Source: Variovorax sp. V93
GTDB lineage: Bacteria; Pseudomonadota; Gammaproteobacteria; Burkholderiales; Burkholderiaceae_C
Assembly: GCF_041154485.1 (NCBI RefSeq)
Contig: NZ_AP028669.1
Location: forward strand, 5,187,001-5,251,000
Direction: 5' to 3'
DNA: 64,000 nt
Below are positions 20,541 through 27,809 of the stretch, one piece after another. The position numbers and the translations under genes are program-made. Positions within the stretch are counted from its first letter, which is position 1. Each line of letters begins with the position of its first letter. The notes below the pieces were generated by a model that saw only the letters and a program-made list of their open reading frames with translations, was not told the DNA's origin and did no database searches.

Positions 20541-21401
20541 TCATGCCGTCACGGCGGCGGCTGCGTCGGGATTGTGCCGCAGCAGGGTCGCGCGCCAGTT
20601 CATGTCGAGCTTGCGCAGCGCCGCCAGCACCGGCAGGCCCGCCAGCGATGCGGTCAGGTGCTTGAGGGTGTGGCCCGAGACCACCTGCTGCGTCGCCTCG
20701 TAGATCGCGTGGTCGGCCAGCTCGAATGCCTTGGCCAGGGCATAGAAGCAGATCACCCAGCCCAGCTTGAGCCCGACCGCGCCGCGCATCGGCGTGGCGA
20801 TCGCGAGCGTGAGCACCAGCGCCATGCCGCCGAACTGCACGATGGCCCAGGGCAGCACGTTGCCGCTTTCCTGGAACACCTCGGCCGACAGCAGCCCGGC
20901 CATCAGCACGAACCAGGCGGCCGGCCAGCCGGCGCGCTGGCTCACGCGCTCGCAGACCGCGATGCCGATCAGCCCCGCGAACGCCACCGCCATGCCGGCG
21001 CGGTCGGCCGCGAGCCGGGCGCCGTCGGGCATCAGGTGGAAGAAGGCCGATCCCGCAGCAGTGGCGACCAGCCCGGCAAAGAAAAGCCAGGCGCAATCGA
21101 GCGTGTTGTCCGGCGGATCGTTGGCCGGCGGCGCCAGCGGGAACTGCGCCAGCGCCTCCTGGTGGGCACGGTCGATCCGGTTGAGCCGGTACAGGCCCCA
21201 GAAGCCGATCAGCATGAAGGGCAGGTTGCTCAGCACGTCCATGGCGTTGGGCAGGCCGTGCCAGCTGCGGTCGTCGGCGAACACCGAGGCAATGGCCACC
21301 TCGGCCGCCGGCAATGCGGGCCCGAACAGGGCCACCAGCGCGAGCAGCGCGAAGGTGAAGAGCAGTCCGCGTTCGCGGCGGCTGAGGGTGGGCAAAGGCA
21401 T
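20541..21401 (-). CDS. Ceramidase-like (CREST superfamily) membrane protein
   Basis: This 286-residue multi-helix membrane protein carries the scattered signature of alkaline ceramidase/CREST hydrolases. The Ser-x3-His pair lies in AAGSAFFHLMP, an Asp in LAADRAGMA, and a final His-x3-His in GHTLKHLTASLAG. These residues bind the catalytic zinc in the family. The substrate here is unknown; a lipid amide or similar bond is plausible. The start MPLPTLSRRERG at 21401 avoids an upstream ATG with an unrelated leader. It lies between a lysophospholipid reacylation gene and a divergent XRE regulator whose promoter region holds two shared palindromes. Confidence 0.75.
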   Translation of the reverse strand: MPLPTLSRRERGLLFTFALLALVALFGPALPAAEVAIASVFADDRSWHGLPNAMDVLSNLPFMLIGFWGLYRLNRIDRAHQEALAQFPLAPPANDPPDNTLDCAWLFFAGLVATAAGSAFFHLMPDGARLAADRAGMAVAFAGLIGIAVCERVSQRAGWPAAWFVLMAGLLSAEVFQESGNVLPWAIVQFGGMALVLTLAIATPMRGAVGLKLGWVICFYALAKAFELADHAIYEATQQVVSGHTLKHLTASLAGLPVLAALRKLDMNWRATLLRHNPDAAAAVTA

Positions 21402-21460
21402 GGCGGTCCTCGGTGGTGGGTGGTACGAGCCGCGGAATTTAGTTGCCAGTCTCTCTACAG

Positions 21461-21477
21461 GCATCGAGAATCGATAC
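21461..21477. promoter_or_regulatory. GCAT-N9-ATAC palindrome in the XRE/ceramidase intergenic region
   Basis: GCATCGAGAATCGATAC is a near match to the 17-bp GTAT-N9-ATAC pattern. It lies between two divergent genes and its centre is 40 bases from the next site. Confidence 0.4.
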
Positions 21478-21500
21478 GAGGCACTAATTCACACCTTTCA

Positions 21501-21517
21501 GTATCTTTTTCTAATAC
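21501..21517. promoter_or_regulatory. GTAT-N9-ATAC site upstream of XRE regulator gene
   Basis: GTATCTTTTTCTAATAC shares GTATCTT and ATAC at the same spacing as the site at 18454 (11 of 17 bases identical). It lies 22 bases before the start of the XRE gene, fitting autoregulation. Confidence 0.5.
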
Positions 21518-21539
21518 CTCCTTCCGCATCGGCACCCTC

Positions 21540-22274
21540 ATGAGCACCACCGTCGACCTCGTCCAAGCCCTCAAGAACGAACTCAAGAGCGCCCGCATGA
21601 CCTACGCCGACCTGGCGCGCTCGCTCGACATGGCCGAATCCAGCGTGAAGCGCATGCTGGCCAAGAGCGACATGCCGCTGTCGCGTGTCGACGCGATCTG
21701 CCGCGCGCTCAAGATCGACTTCGCCGAGCTGGCGCGCCGCGTGGCCGACGCCCAGCCGCTGCTGAAGGAGCTCACGCAGGAGCAGGAAAAGGCGGTGGTC
21801 AAGGACAAGAAGCTGCTGCTGGTGGCCATCAGCGTGCTGAGCCAGTGGACGCTGGAGCAGATCGTGGCTTCGTACCGGATCAGCGAGGCCGAGTGCATCG
21901 GCTGCCTGGCGCAGCTGGACCGCATCGGCATCATCGAACTGCGCCCGCTGAACCGCTACCGGCTGAAGCTGGCCAAGACCTTCCGCTGGCGGCCGCACGG
22001 CCCGGTGATGGAGTTCTTCCGCGAGAACGTGGTGCTCGACTACTACCGCGGCGGCTTCGATGGCCCGGCCGAAGGGCTGCTGCTGGTGCACGGGTCGATC
22101 AGCCGCTCGCTCGCGCCCGCGTTCCTGGAACGCCTGCAGCGCGTGGCGCAGGACTTCGCGCAGCAGCACCAGACCGACCAGAAGCTCTCGGCCAAGGACC
22201 GCGAGGGCTACACGCTGCTGCTGGGCATGCGCAACTGGGAGTTCGAAGCCTTCACACGCCTGCGCAGAGCTTGA
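21540..22274 (+). CDS. XRE-family transcriptional regulator
   Basis: This 244-residue protein begins with a Cro/C1-type HTH (about residues 5-70: MTYADLARSLDMAESSVKRM, DAICRALKIDFAELA). Its larger C-terminal domain is unlike known sensor domains. That part opens LLKELTQEQEKAVVKDKKLL and later contains MEFFRENVVLDYYRGGFDG, so it may be an oligomerisation or ligand domain. It is divergent from the ceramidase-like membrane gene. Two GTAT-N9-ATAC-like palindromes lie in the shared 138-base promoter region and a third precedes the YiaAB operon, so these are its best candidate targets. Confidence 0.85.
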   Translation: MSTTVDLVQALKNELKSARMTYADLARSLDMAESSVKRMLAKSDMPLSRVDAICRALKIDFAELARRVADAQPLLKELTQEQEKAVVKDKKLLLVAISVLSQWTLEQIVASYRISEAECIGCLAQLDRIGIIELRPLNRYRLKLAKTFRWRPHGPVMEFFRENVVLDYYRGGFDGPAEGLLLVHGSISRSLAPAFLERLQRVAQDFAQQHQTDQKLSAKDREGYTLLLGMRNWEFEAFTRLRRA

Positions 22275-22296
22275 GGCCAGACAGCCGCCCACCCCA

Positions 22297-22391
22297 GGAA
22301 CACCGAGGAACCGGCTTTGCCGGGCCTCCGGTGTTGCCCCCGGCAGGGGGTTGGAGAAGCGACACGAAGTGCGCGGAGCCTGGGGCGAGCC
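22297..22391. repeat. Dispersed palindromic intergenic repeat, full copy
   Basis: The element runs through GGAACCGGCTTTGCCGG (hairpin CCGGC-TTT-GCCGG), a C5/G5 hairpin and GCGACACGAAGTGC, and ends GGGGCGAGCC. It fills the gap between the XRE gene and the convergent pyrF. Full copies recur at 54205 and, inverted, at 39115. Confidence 0.75.
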
Positions 22392-23213
22392 TTATTTCGC
22401 GGCCTCTAGTGCGTCGCGCGTGGTGCGCGCAGCTTTTTGGGCCGCGGCGGCAAAGTCGTCGCCGGAGGAGGCGTAGATGATGGCGCGCGACGAGTTCACG
22501 ATGATCGGCGCGTCGGGGCGCCAGCCGGCGCGCACCGTGGCCACCGCATCGCCGCCCTGGGCGCCGACGCCCGGAATCAGCAGCGGCACCGTCGGCGCGA
22601 GTTCGCGCACGCGCTCGATTTCCGCCGGATAGGTCGCACCCACCACGAGGCCGAGCTGTCCGTTGAGGTTCCACGGGCCCTGCGCCAGCTTGGCGACGTG
22701 CTCGTAGAGAAAGGGCTGGCCCTCGATGTCCGCCAGTCGCTGGCCCTGCAGGTCGGAGCCGCCGGGATTGCTGGTGCGGCAGAGCAGGAAGGCGCCCTTG
22801 CCCTGGTGCTTGAGGTAGGGCGCCACCGAGTCGAAGCCCATGAAGGGCGACAGGGTCACGGCGTCGGCGCCGTAGCGTTCGAAGGCCTCGATGGCGTACT
22901 GCTCGGCCGTGGAGCCGATGTCGCCGCGCTTGGCGTCCAGGATCACGGGCACGTCGGGCGCGTTGCGGCGCATGTGCTCCATCAGTTGTTCGAGCTGGGC
23001 TTCGGCGCGGTGGGCCGCGAAATAGGCGATCTGCGGCTTGAAGGCGATGACCAGGCCGGCCGTCGCGTCGACGATGCGCGCGCAGAAGTCATAGATGCGG
23101 CTGGCGTCGCCCTTGAGCTGCCCCGGGAACTTGGCTGGCTCCGGATCGAGCCCCACGCAAAGCAACGAACCGTTTTTTTGCTGTGCGGTGGCCAGCTTGT
23201 CGAGGAAAGTCAT
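22392..23213 (-). CDS. pyrF: Orotidine 5'-phosphate decarboxylase
   Basis: PyrF decarboxylates OMP to UMP, the last step of de novo pyrimidine synthesis. The 273-residue length fits the longer (type 2) bacterial form. The catalytic Lys/Asp network lies in [17 protein letters not shown], and [22 protein letters not shown] and [11 protein letters not shown] are family-typical. The start at 23213 gives [21 protein letters not shown]. No Shine-Dalgarno precedes it; a perfect 7-bp palindrome with TAAAAT in its loop abuts the ATG. The 3' end meets a dispersed palindromic repeat. Confidence 0.97.
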   Translation of the reverse strand: MTFLDKLATAQQKNGSLLCVGLDPEPAKFPGQLKGDASRIYDFCARIVDATAGLVIAFKPQIAYFAAHRAEAQLEQLMEHMRRNAPDVPVILDAKRGDIGSTAEQYAIEAFERYGADAVTLSPFMGFDSVAPYLKHQGKGAFLLCRTSNPGGSDLQGQRLADIEGQPFLYEHVAKLAQGPWNLNGQLGLVVGATYPAEIERVRELAPTVPLLIPGVGAQGGDAVATVRAGWRPDAPIIVNSSRAIIYASSGDDFAAAAQKAARTTRDALEAAK

Positions 23214-23233
23214 GGGTCCGATTTTACGGACCC
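23214..23233 (-). promoter_or_regulatory. Palindrome with -10-like loop abutting pyrF start
   Basis: GGGTCCG and CGGACCC flank ATTTTA. On the coding strand TAAAAT lies 7 bases before the pyrF ATG, the spacing of a leaderless transcript. The palindrome itself could be an operator or hairpin. Confidence 0.4.
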
Positions 23234-23245
23234 GCCCGCCATGCC

Positions 23246-24040
23246 TCAGTTCGACGGTGTTTGCTGTTCGGCGGCCAGGCACAGATCCGCCCAGGCGCGG
23301 GCCTTGTCGGCCGGGTTTCGCAGCAGGTACGCGGGGTGGTAGGTGGCCACCACCGGCACCCCGCTGGCCGAGGGCAGCGGCACCGCGCGGCCGCGCAGCT
23401 TGCCGAGCGGATCGGTGCTTTGCATCAGGCTCTGGGCGGCCAGCGGGCCCATGGCGAGCACCAGGCTCGGCGCCAGCGCGGCCGCATGTTCCGCGAACGC
23501 CTCGTCCATCGGACGCGGGCTGCCGGGCTGGCCGGCGCCGACGCCGCGGTGCGTGCGCATCAGGTGCACCGGCGTCTTGCCGTCGTGCAGCTGGAGGGCG
23601 CGCAGCATGTTGTCGAGCAGCTTGCCGGCATCGCCCGCAAAGGGCTCGCCGTGGCGGCCGTCGGCTTCGGGCGGCATGTCGGCCACCACCAGCCAGCCGC
23701 CTTGCGCTGCCTCGGCCGAGGCCTCGGCATAGAGGCGGCGCGGCGCATCGACCAGCACGGCGGCGCCCTGCGCGAGCAGCGCGGGCGCGGTGGGGCGCGC
23801 GGCCGGGGCCGGTACGGCTGCAACGGGCCTTGCGGCCGGCGTGGGCGCGGCGGACGGCGCTTCGGCCACGGCGGGCGCGCGCTCGCGGACGGCGGACGGC
23901 GGCTCGGCCACCGCTGCCGCTTCCACGCCCGCGGGCGCCGCTTCGGCAGCTTCGGGCATCGGCCACCAGACCTTCACGCCCATCTCGTCGAGCATCGCGC
24001 GCTGGCGGGCGTCGAGCTTCAATGTCTGTACCGCGCTCAT
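23246..24040 (-). CDS. Degenerate family 4-type uracil-DNA glycosylase
   Basis: The C-terminal 150 residues align by eye with Fe-S uracil-DNA glycosylases (family 4): [16 protein letters not shown] at 131-146, [11 protein letters not shown] and [20 protein letters not shown] (motif 2, from residue 234). All four iron-sulfur cysteines are missing; the only Cys is 254. The first catalytic motif GEAPG is replaced by VADMPPEAD. Residues 30-90 are a Pro/Ala-rich linker. It overlaps rimI by 4 bases, within a tsaB-rimI-udg run. It may have lost glycosylase activity or may work without the cluster. It could also belong to a separate UDG-superfamily branch. Confidence 0.8.
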   Translation of the reverse strand: MSAVQTLKLDARQRAMLDEMGVKVWWPMPEAAEAAPAGVEAAAVAEPPSAVRERAPAVAEAPSAAPTPAARPVAAVPAPAARPTAPALLAQGAAVLVDAPRRLYAEASAEAAQGGWLVVADMPPEADGRHGEPFAGDAGKLLDNMLRALQLHDGKTPVHLMRTHRGVGAGQPGSPRPMDEAFAEHAAALAPSLVLAMGPLAAQSLMQSTDPLGKLRGRAVPLPSASGVPVVATYHPAYLLRNPADKARAWADLCLAAEQQTPSN

Positions 24041-24579
24041 CGCAAGGCTCCCCAGGCAGAGCCTGATTCGTTCAATCGCAGGCTCATGACGACCGCGTCC
24101 TCGCGCTTGCCTTCATGGGCCGGGTAGTAGCCCTTGCGCACGCCCACGCTGCGAAAACCCTGGCGCATGTAGATGTCGAGCGCGCGCCGGTTGCTCTGGC
24201 GCACCTCGAGCCAGAGCCACTGCGCGCCCTGCGCGCGCGACCAGCCGGTCAGCGCCTCGAGCATCAGCGGCGCCCAGCCCTGGCGCTGGAAGGCCGGCGC
24301 CACGGTGATGTTGAGCAGGTGCACTTCGTCCACGCCCTTCATGGCGACGAAGTAGCCGATCAGCGTCTCGCCGAGGCTGGTGATCGGCGTGCCCAGGTCG
24401 GGCCGCGAAACCGGGGCCAGCAGGCATTGGCAGTGGTAGCCGACCGCCATCGAATCGATGAAGTTGGCCCGCGTCCACGGATGGCTGTAGGCCGTCTGCT
24501 CGACCGCGCAGACGGCATCGAGCCGCTCGACGGTGAGCGGTTCGAGGCGGGCTTCGACGGGCTGGAGGACAGCGCTCAT
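24037..24579 (-). CDS. rimI: Ribosomal protein S18 alanine N-acetyltransferase
   Basis: RimI is a GNAT acetyltransferase acting on the N-terminal alanine of ribosomal protein S18. The 180-residue protein shows the family marks: [19 protein letters not shown] near residue 26, the acetyl-CoA loop [15 protein letters not shown], and the C-terminal [20 protein letters not shown] with [15 protein letters not shown]. It overlaps tsaB upstream and the UDG-like gene downstream by 4 bases each. The tsaB-rimI pairing is widespread in bacteria and supports the call. A 15-residue insertion-like loop ([15 protein letters not shown]) precedes GETLIGYF. Confidence 0.95.
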   Translation of the reverse strand: MSAVLQPVEARLEPLTVERLDAVCAVEQTAYSHPWTRANFIDSMAVGYHCQCLLAPVSRPDLGTPITSLGETLIGYFVAMKGVDEVHLLNITVAPAFQRQGWAPLMLEALTGWSRAQGAQWLWLEVRQSNRRALDIYMRQGFRSVGVRKGYYPAHEGKREDAVVMSLRLNESGSAWGALR

Positions 24580-25292
24580 GGATTGGCAACAGGTGGAACC
24601 GCCAGCGCGGCCGCCTTGATGGCAGCACGCTCATCGGTGGTTTGCGCCACTTTATCGCGAACATAGAGCGGCCAGGCATGTGCCGCATCCACCGTGCGCC
24701 CCGCGGCCAGCAGCGCGGGCGCCAGCCGCAGCATGGCGGTGGCCGTCGGCAGCACTTCGTGGCGCGCCGCGGCCGGGGCCAGGCGCGGGCCGTAGGCGGC
24801 AAAGGCGTTGCCGGCGAGGGACCAGCCGGCGGGCACTTCGAGCGCTTCGGGCGCGAGCAGCAGCGGCTCGACGTCCGCGCCGCCCAGCGCACCGCCCCCA
24901 TCGAAGTCGTAGCGCGCGGCATAGAGCTGGTCCATCCGCGCGTCGAGCACCGCCACCACCTGGCGCGCGCCGAAGGCATGGCGCGCCTCCTCGGCCACGG
25001 CCAGCAGCGTGTCGACCGGCAGCAGCGGCACGCCGGCGCCGAAGGCCAGGCCCTGCGCCACCGAGCAGGCGGTGCGCAGGCCCGTGAAGGAGCCCGGCCC
25101 GCGGCCGAAGGCGATGGCGTCGAGCGCGGCAAGTTCGAGCCCGGCCTCGGCCAGCAATTGCAGGATGAGCGGGATCAGCGTGCTCGACGCCTGTGCGCCG
25201 CCGGCACCGCTGTGCGTGAACAGGCGCTCGCCGTGGCGCACCGCCACCGACAGGTGCTCGGTGCTGGTGTCGAAAGCCAGGAGCCTAGGCAT
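24576..25292 (-). CDS. tsaB: tRNA threonylcarbamoyladenosine biosynthesis protein TsaB
   Basis: TsaB is the non-catalytic partner of TsaD in forming t6A37 on ANN-decoding tRNAs. The 238-residue protein has the ASKHA fold: LLAFDTSTEHLSVAV at the start, then the diagnostic IAFGRGPGSFTGLRTA and VPLLPVDTLLAVAEEA. It overlaps rimI downstream by 4 bases and the eamA-like gene upstream by 8 bases. The t6A precursor enzyme TsaC is also in this window (30980-31981) but in another operon. Confidence 0.96.
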   Translation of the reverse strand: MPRLLAFDTSTEHLSVAVRHGERLFTHSGAGGAQASSTLIPLILQLLAEAGLELAALDAIAFGRGPGSFTGLRTACSVAQGLAFGAGVPLLPVDTLLAVAEEARHAFGARQVVAVLDARMDQLYAARYDFDGGGALGGADVEPLLLAPEALEVPAGWSLAGNAFAAYGPRLAPAAARHEVLPTATAMLRLAPALLAAGRTVDAAHAWPLYVRDKVAQTTDERAAIKAAALAVPPVANP

Positions 25293-26301
25293 CGCGGCAC
25301 CCCGCGGCGGTGGCCGGTATCGCGGGTCGCGCAGCCGCGCGCCCCCCGGCTGTTGTTTTCTGCACGCCGAACAGGATGCCCGCGGTCACCAGCAGCAGGC
25401 CGGCGATCAGGTTCCAGTAAAGCGGCTCGTCGAGCCAGATCACCGCGCCGAAGGCCGAGAGGCCGGGCACGAGCGCCGTGATCATGGTGCTGCGCACCGG
25501 CCCGAAGTACTGGATCATCTTCGTGAAGGTGATGCCCGAGACGACGACCGAGCCGACGCCCTGGAACAGCATCTGGAACGCCACCTCGCCCCAGGGCGCG
25601 GCGCCGATGCGGCTCACGACCGTGCCGCCCGCCACCAGCAGGCCGTAGGCCGGAACATAGGCCAGCAGCGCGAACACGGTGATGGCGATGGTCGCGCGCA
25701 CGGCGTCCAGCCCGTGGCGGCGCGCCACCACGCTGTAGCAGGCCCAGCAGAAGGCCGCGGCCATGAAGAGCAGGTCGCCCTTCCAGACCTCGCCGCCCTC
25801 GAAGGCGTGCAGCAGGCTGCGCCCGCCGACCACCAGGTCGCCGGCCACGATCAGCGCGAGGCCGAAGGCGCGGCCCGGCGTGATGCGGTCGCGCAGCACC
25901 AGCGCGGCCAGCAGCGTGGTCCACAGCGGCAGGCTGCCGGGCATCAGCACCGAGGCGTGGCCAGCGGGCGCGAAGAAAAAGCCGCTGTAGGCCAGCAGGG
26001 CATAAGCCACGCCGCCGAAGATGCCGGCGCCGGCCGTGACGCGCAGCGACAGCGGCGACAGCCCGAACAGCGACGACGCGGCGCCGTCCTTCTGCCGCTT
26101 GCCCTTCATGACCATCCAGGCGCCCCAGGGCACCAGCACCAGGCTGGCACCGCAGATGCGCGCGAGCGCCAGATCGAGCGGGGTGAGCGAGCGCGCGGCC
26201 GAGGCCCGCGCGATCACGATGAAGGCAGTCCAGACCAGCACGGTGACCACGGCCGCGCCGATGCCGATCGTGCGGGGCGAAAAACGGGGCAGGGCGGGCA
26301 T
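25285..26301 (-). CDS. EamA/DMT-family transporter
   Basis: This 338-residue protein has about ten membrane helices in two EamA repeats, as in drug/metabolite exporters (first helix GAAVVTVLVWTAFIVIA; repeats ending ALIVAGDLVVGG and LLLVTAGILFGV). Substrates of this family range from amino acids to nucleotides and cannot be read here. The start MPALPRFSPRTIG at 26301 has GATAAT 6 bases before it and no Shine-Dalgarno, so a leaderless message is likely. Its 3' end overlaps tsaB by 8 bases, so tsaB, rimI and the UDG-like gene may be carried on its transcript. Confidence 0.88.
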   Translation of the reverse strand: MPALPRFSPRTIGIGAAVVTVLVWTAFIVIARASAARSLTPLDLALARICGASLVLVPWGAWMVMKGKRQKDGAASSLFGLSPLSLRVTAGAGIFGGVAYALLAYSGFFFAPAGHASVLMPGSLPLWTTLLAALVLRDRITPGRAFGLALIVAGDLVVGGRSLLHAFEGGEVWKGDLLFMAAAFCWACYSVVARRHGLDAVRATIAITVFALLAYVPAYGLLVAGGTVVSRIGAAPWGEVAFQMLFQGVGSVVVSGITFTKMIQYFGPVRSTMITALVPGLSAFGAVIWLDEPLYWNLIAGLLLVTAGILFGVQKTTAGGRAAARPAIPATAAGCRDA

Positions 26302-26307
26302 CCCGCG

Positions 26308-26313
26308 ATTATC
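26308..26313 (-). promoter_or_regulatory. -10-like hexamer of the eamA gene
   Basis: GATAAT on the minus strand ends 6 bases before the ATG. No ribosome-binding site intervenes, as at pyrF, purE, dacB and smg. Confidence 0.4.
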
Positions 26314-26366
26314 CAGGGCAGGCCGCGGCCGCGCCGGCCAGGGGCGAATCGGCGCCCCGGGCGCCG

Positions 26367-27131
26367 TCAACCGCCGTCGCTGCGCAGGATGGCGAGCCCG
26401 GCCTTTCGCAGCGGTGCCAGCGCGGCGACGGGCGCTTCCGGCGACACCAGCAGGCTGGTGGCGGCCGAGACCGGGTGGATGACCCAGGCCGAGGCCGCGC
26501 CGATCTTTTCCGACGAGGCCAGCACCACCGTCTCGGCCGCGGCCGCCATGAGTGCGCGCTTGATCGCGGCCTCCTCGACGTCGCCGGTGGTCAGGCCCGC
26601 CTCGGCATGCACGCCGGTCACGCCGAGGAAGCAGGTGTCGGCGTGGACGCGCGAGATGGCGTCCATGGCCGCGGCGCCCACCGCCACCATCGAATGCCGG
26701 AACAGCCGCCCGCCGATCAGCACCACCTCGATGCCGGCATGGCCCGCCAGCTCGACCGCCACCGACGGGCTGTGCGTGACCACCGTGGCGCGCAGGCTGG
26801 CCGGCAGGTGCCGCGCCATCTGCACGGCCGTGGTGCCGCCATCGATGAAGACCACCTGCCCGGGCCGCACCAGCCGTGCCGCGGCGCGGCCGATGGCCAC
26901 CTTTTCCGCGGTTGCGAGCTGCAGGCGGCCCGCGAAGTCGGCTTCGGCCGGGGCGACCGGCAGCGCGCCGCCGTGCACGCGCTGCAGCAGCCCCTCGGCG
27001 GCCAGCTCGCGCAGGTCGCGGCGGATCGTGTCTTCCGACAGCGCCAGCTCCTCGCTGAGCGACTTGGCGACGACGTTGCCGTCGCGCTGCAGGACCGAGA
27101 GGATGTGTTGCTTGCGCTGGCGGGTGAGCAT
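26367..27131 (-). CDS. DeoR/GlpR-family transcriptional repressor
   Basis: This 254-residue protein has the DeoR HTH at residues 1-55 (MLTRQRKQHILSVLQRDGNV, SEDTIRRDLRELAAEGLLQRVHGGALP). The C-terminal sugar-phosphate sensor domain includes VVFIDGGTTAVQMARHLP, VVLIGGRLFRHSMV and CFLGVTGVHAEAGLTT. Such repressors respond to phosphorylated sugars or related compounds. The start at 27131 matches the canonical N-terminus. It is divergent from the NUDIX gene, and two identical TGCACGAATTT repeats 20 bases apart lie between them and are candidate operators. TACCAT lies 6 bases before the start codon. Confidence 0.92.
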   Translation of the reverse strand: MLTRQRKQHILSVLQRDGNVVAKSLSEELALSEDTIRRDLRELAAEGLLQRVHGGALPVAPAEADFAGRLQLATAEKVAIGRAAARLVRPGQVVFIDGGTTAVQMARHLPASLRATVVTHSPSVAVELAGHAGIEVVLIGGRLFRHSMVAVGAAAMDAISRVHADTCFLGVTGVHAEAGLTTGDVEEAAIKRALMAAAAETVVLASSEKIGAASAWVIHPVSAATSLLVSPEAPVAALAPLRKAGLAILRSDGG

Positions 27132-27137
27132 CGGGCG

Positions 27138-27143
27138 ATGGTA
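27138..27143 (-). promoter_or_regulatory. -10-like hexamer of the deoR-type gene
   Basis: TACCAT on the minus strand ends 6 bases before the ATG; weak match (four of six), same leaderless spacing as other genes here. Confidence 0.25.
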
Positions 27144-27161
27144 GCGGGCAGGACTGCAGAT

Positions 27162-27192
27162 TGCACGAATTTTCTTGTTTCTGCACGAATTT
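27162..27192. promoter_or_regulatory. Direct repeat, candidate DeoR operator
   Basis: TGCACGAATTT occurs at 27162-27172 and again at 27182-27192, a 20-base period (about two helix turns). It lies in the 79-base region between the DeoR-type gene and the NUDIX gene. Confidence 0.55.
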
Positions 27193-27210
27193 GCGCATAA
27201 GCTGCGCGCC

Positions 27211-27801
27211 ATGACAACCCTCCACGACCGCGTCCGGGTGCACGAAGTCACCCTGCTTTCCGACAACTGGTACACCCTCAAGACCACCGCCTTCGACTGG
27301 CGGCGCAGCGACGGCCAGTGGCAGCGCATGCACCGCGAGACCTACGACCGCGGCAACGGCGCCACGCTGCTGCCCTACAACCTCGCGCAGCGCACGGTGC
27401 TGCTGACGCGGCAGTTCCGCTACCCGGCCTTCGTCAACGGGCATGACGAGCTGCTGATCGAGGCGGCCGCCGGCCTGCTCGACAACGCGGCGCCGGAGGA
27501 GCGCATCCGCGCCGAGGTGGAAGAAGAACTGGGCTATCGCCTGGACGCGGTGCAGAAGGTGTTCGAAGCCTTCATGAGCCCGGGTTCGGTGACCGAGAAG
27601 CTGCACTTCTTCTTGGCCGAATACGAGCCCTCGATGCGCATCGGCGGCGGGGGCGGCCTGGCCGAGGAGGGCGAGGACATCGAGGTGCTCGAGCTCGGCA
27701 TCGACGAGGCGCTGGCCATGGTGGCGGACGGGCGCATCGCCGACGCCAAGACGGTGATGCTGCTGTATCACGCGCAACTGCATGTTTTCGCGCCGAGATA
27801 A
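27211..27801 (+). CDS. NUDIX hydrolase, NudK-like (sugar-nucleotide pyrophosphatase)
   Basis: This 196-residue protein resembles E. coli NudK (GDP-mannose hydrolase): LLSDNWYTLKTTAFDW at the start, LTRQFRYPAFVNGH, the Nudix box GLLDNAAPEERIRAEVEEEL, then AFMSPGSVTEKLHFFLAEY and EEGEDIEVLEL. In the box the glutamate at position 7 is alanine and REV is AEV; the metal-binding EEEL core remains. The start MTTLHDR at 27211 is preferred over an earlier ATG that lies inside the operator repeats. It is divergent from a DeoR repressor and likely controlled by it. Confidence 0.88.
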   Translation: MTTLHDRVRVHEVTLLSDNWYTLKTTAFDWRRSDGQWQRMHRETYDRGNGATLLPYNLAQRTVLLTRQFRYPAFVNGHDELLIEAAAGLLDNAAPEERIRAEVEEELGYRLDAVQKVFEAFMSPGSVTEKLHFFLAEYEPSMRIGGGGGLAEEGEDIEVLELGIDEALAMVADGRIADAKTVMLLYHAQLHVFAPR

Positions 27802-27802
27802 T
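27797..27802 (+). promoter_or_regulatory. -10-like hexamer of dacB inside a palindrome
   Basis: GATAAT ends 7 bases before the dacB ATG. It sits within GCCGA-GATAA-TCGGC (27792-27806), a 5-bp inverted repeat overlapping the end of the NUDIX gene. No Shine-Dalgarno is present. Confidence 0.4.
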
Positions 27803-27809
27803 CGGCACG

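Noticed and set aside
18484..20703. Long plus-strand open frame opposite the LplT-PlsC gene
   Set aside because: Antisense shadow rich in His, Arg and Gln, with no recognisable domain; the minus-strand gene has clear motifs and a ribosome site.
25009..27144. Long plus-strand open frame opposite tsaB, eamA and the deoR-type gene
   Set aside because: It spans three confidently identified genes on the other strand and has low-complexity composition.
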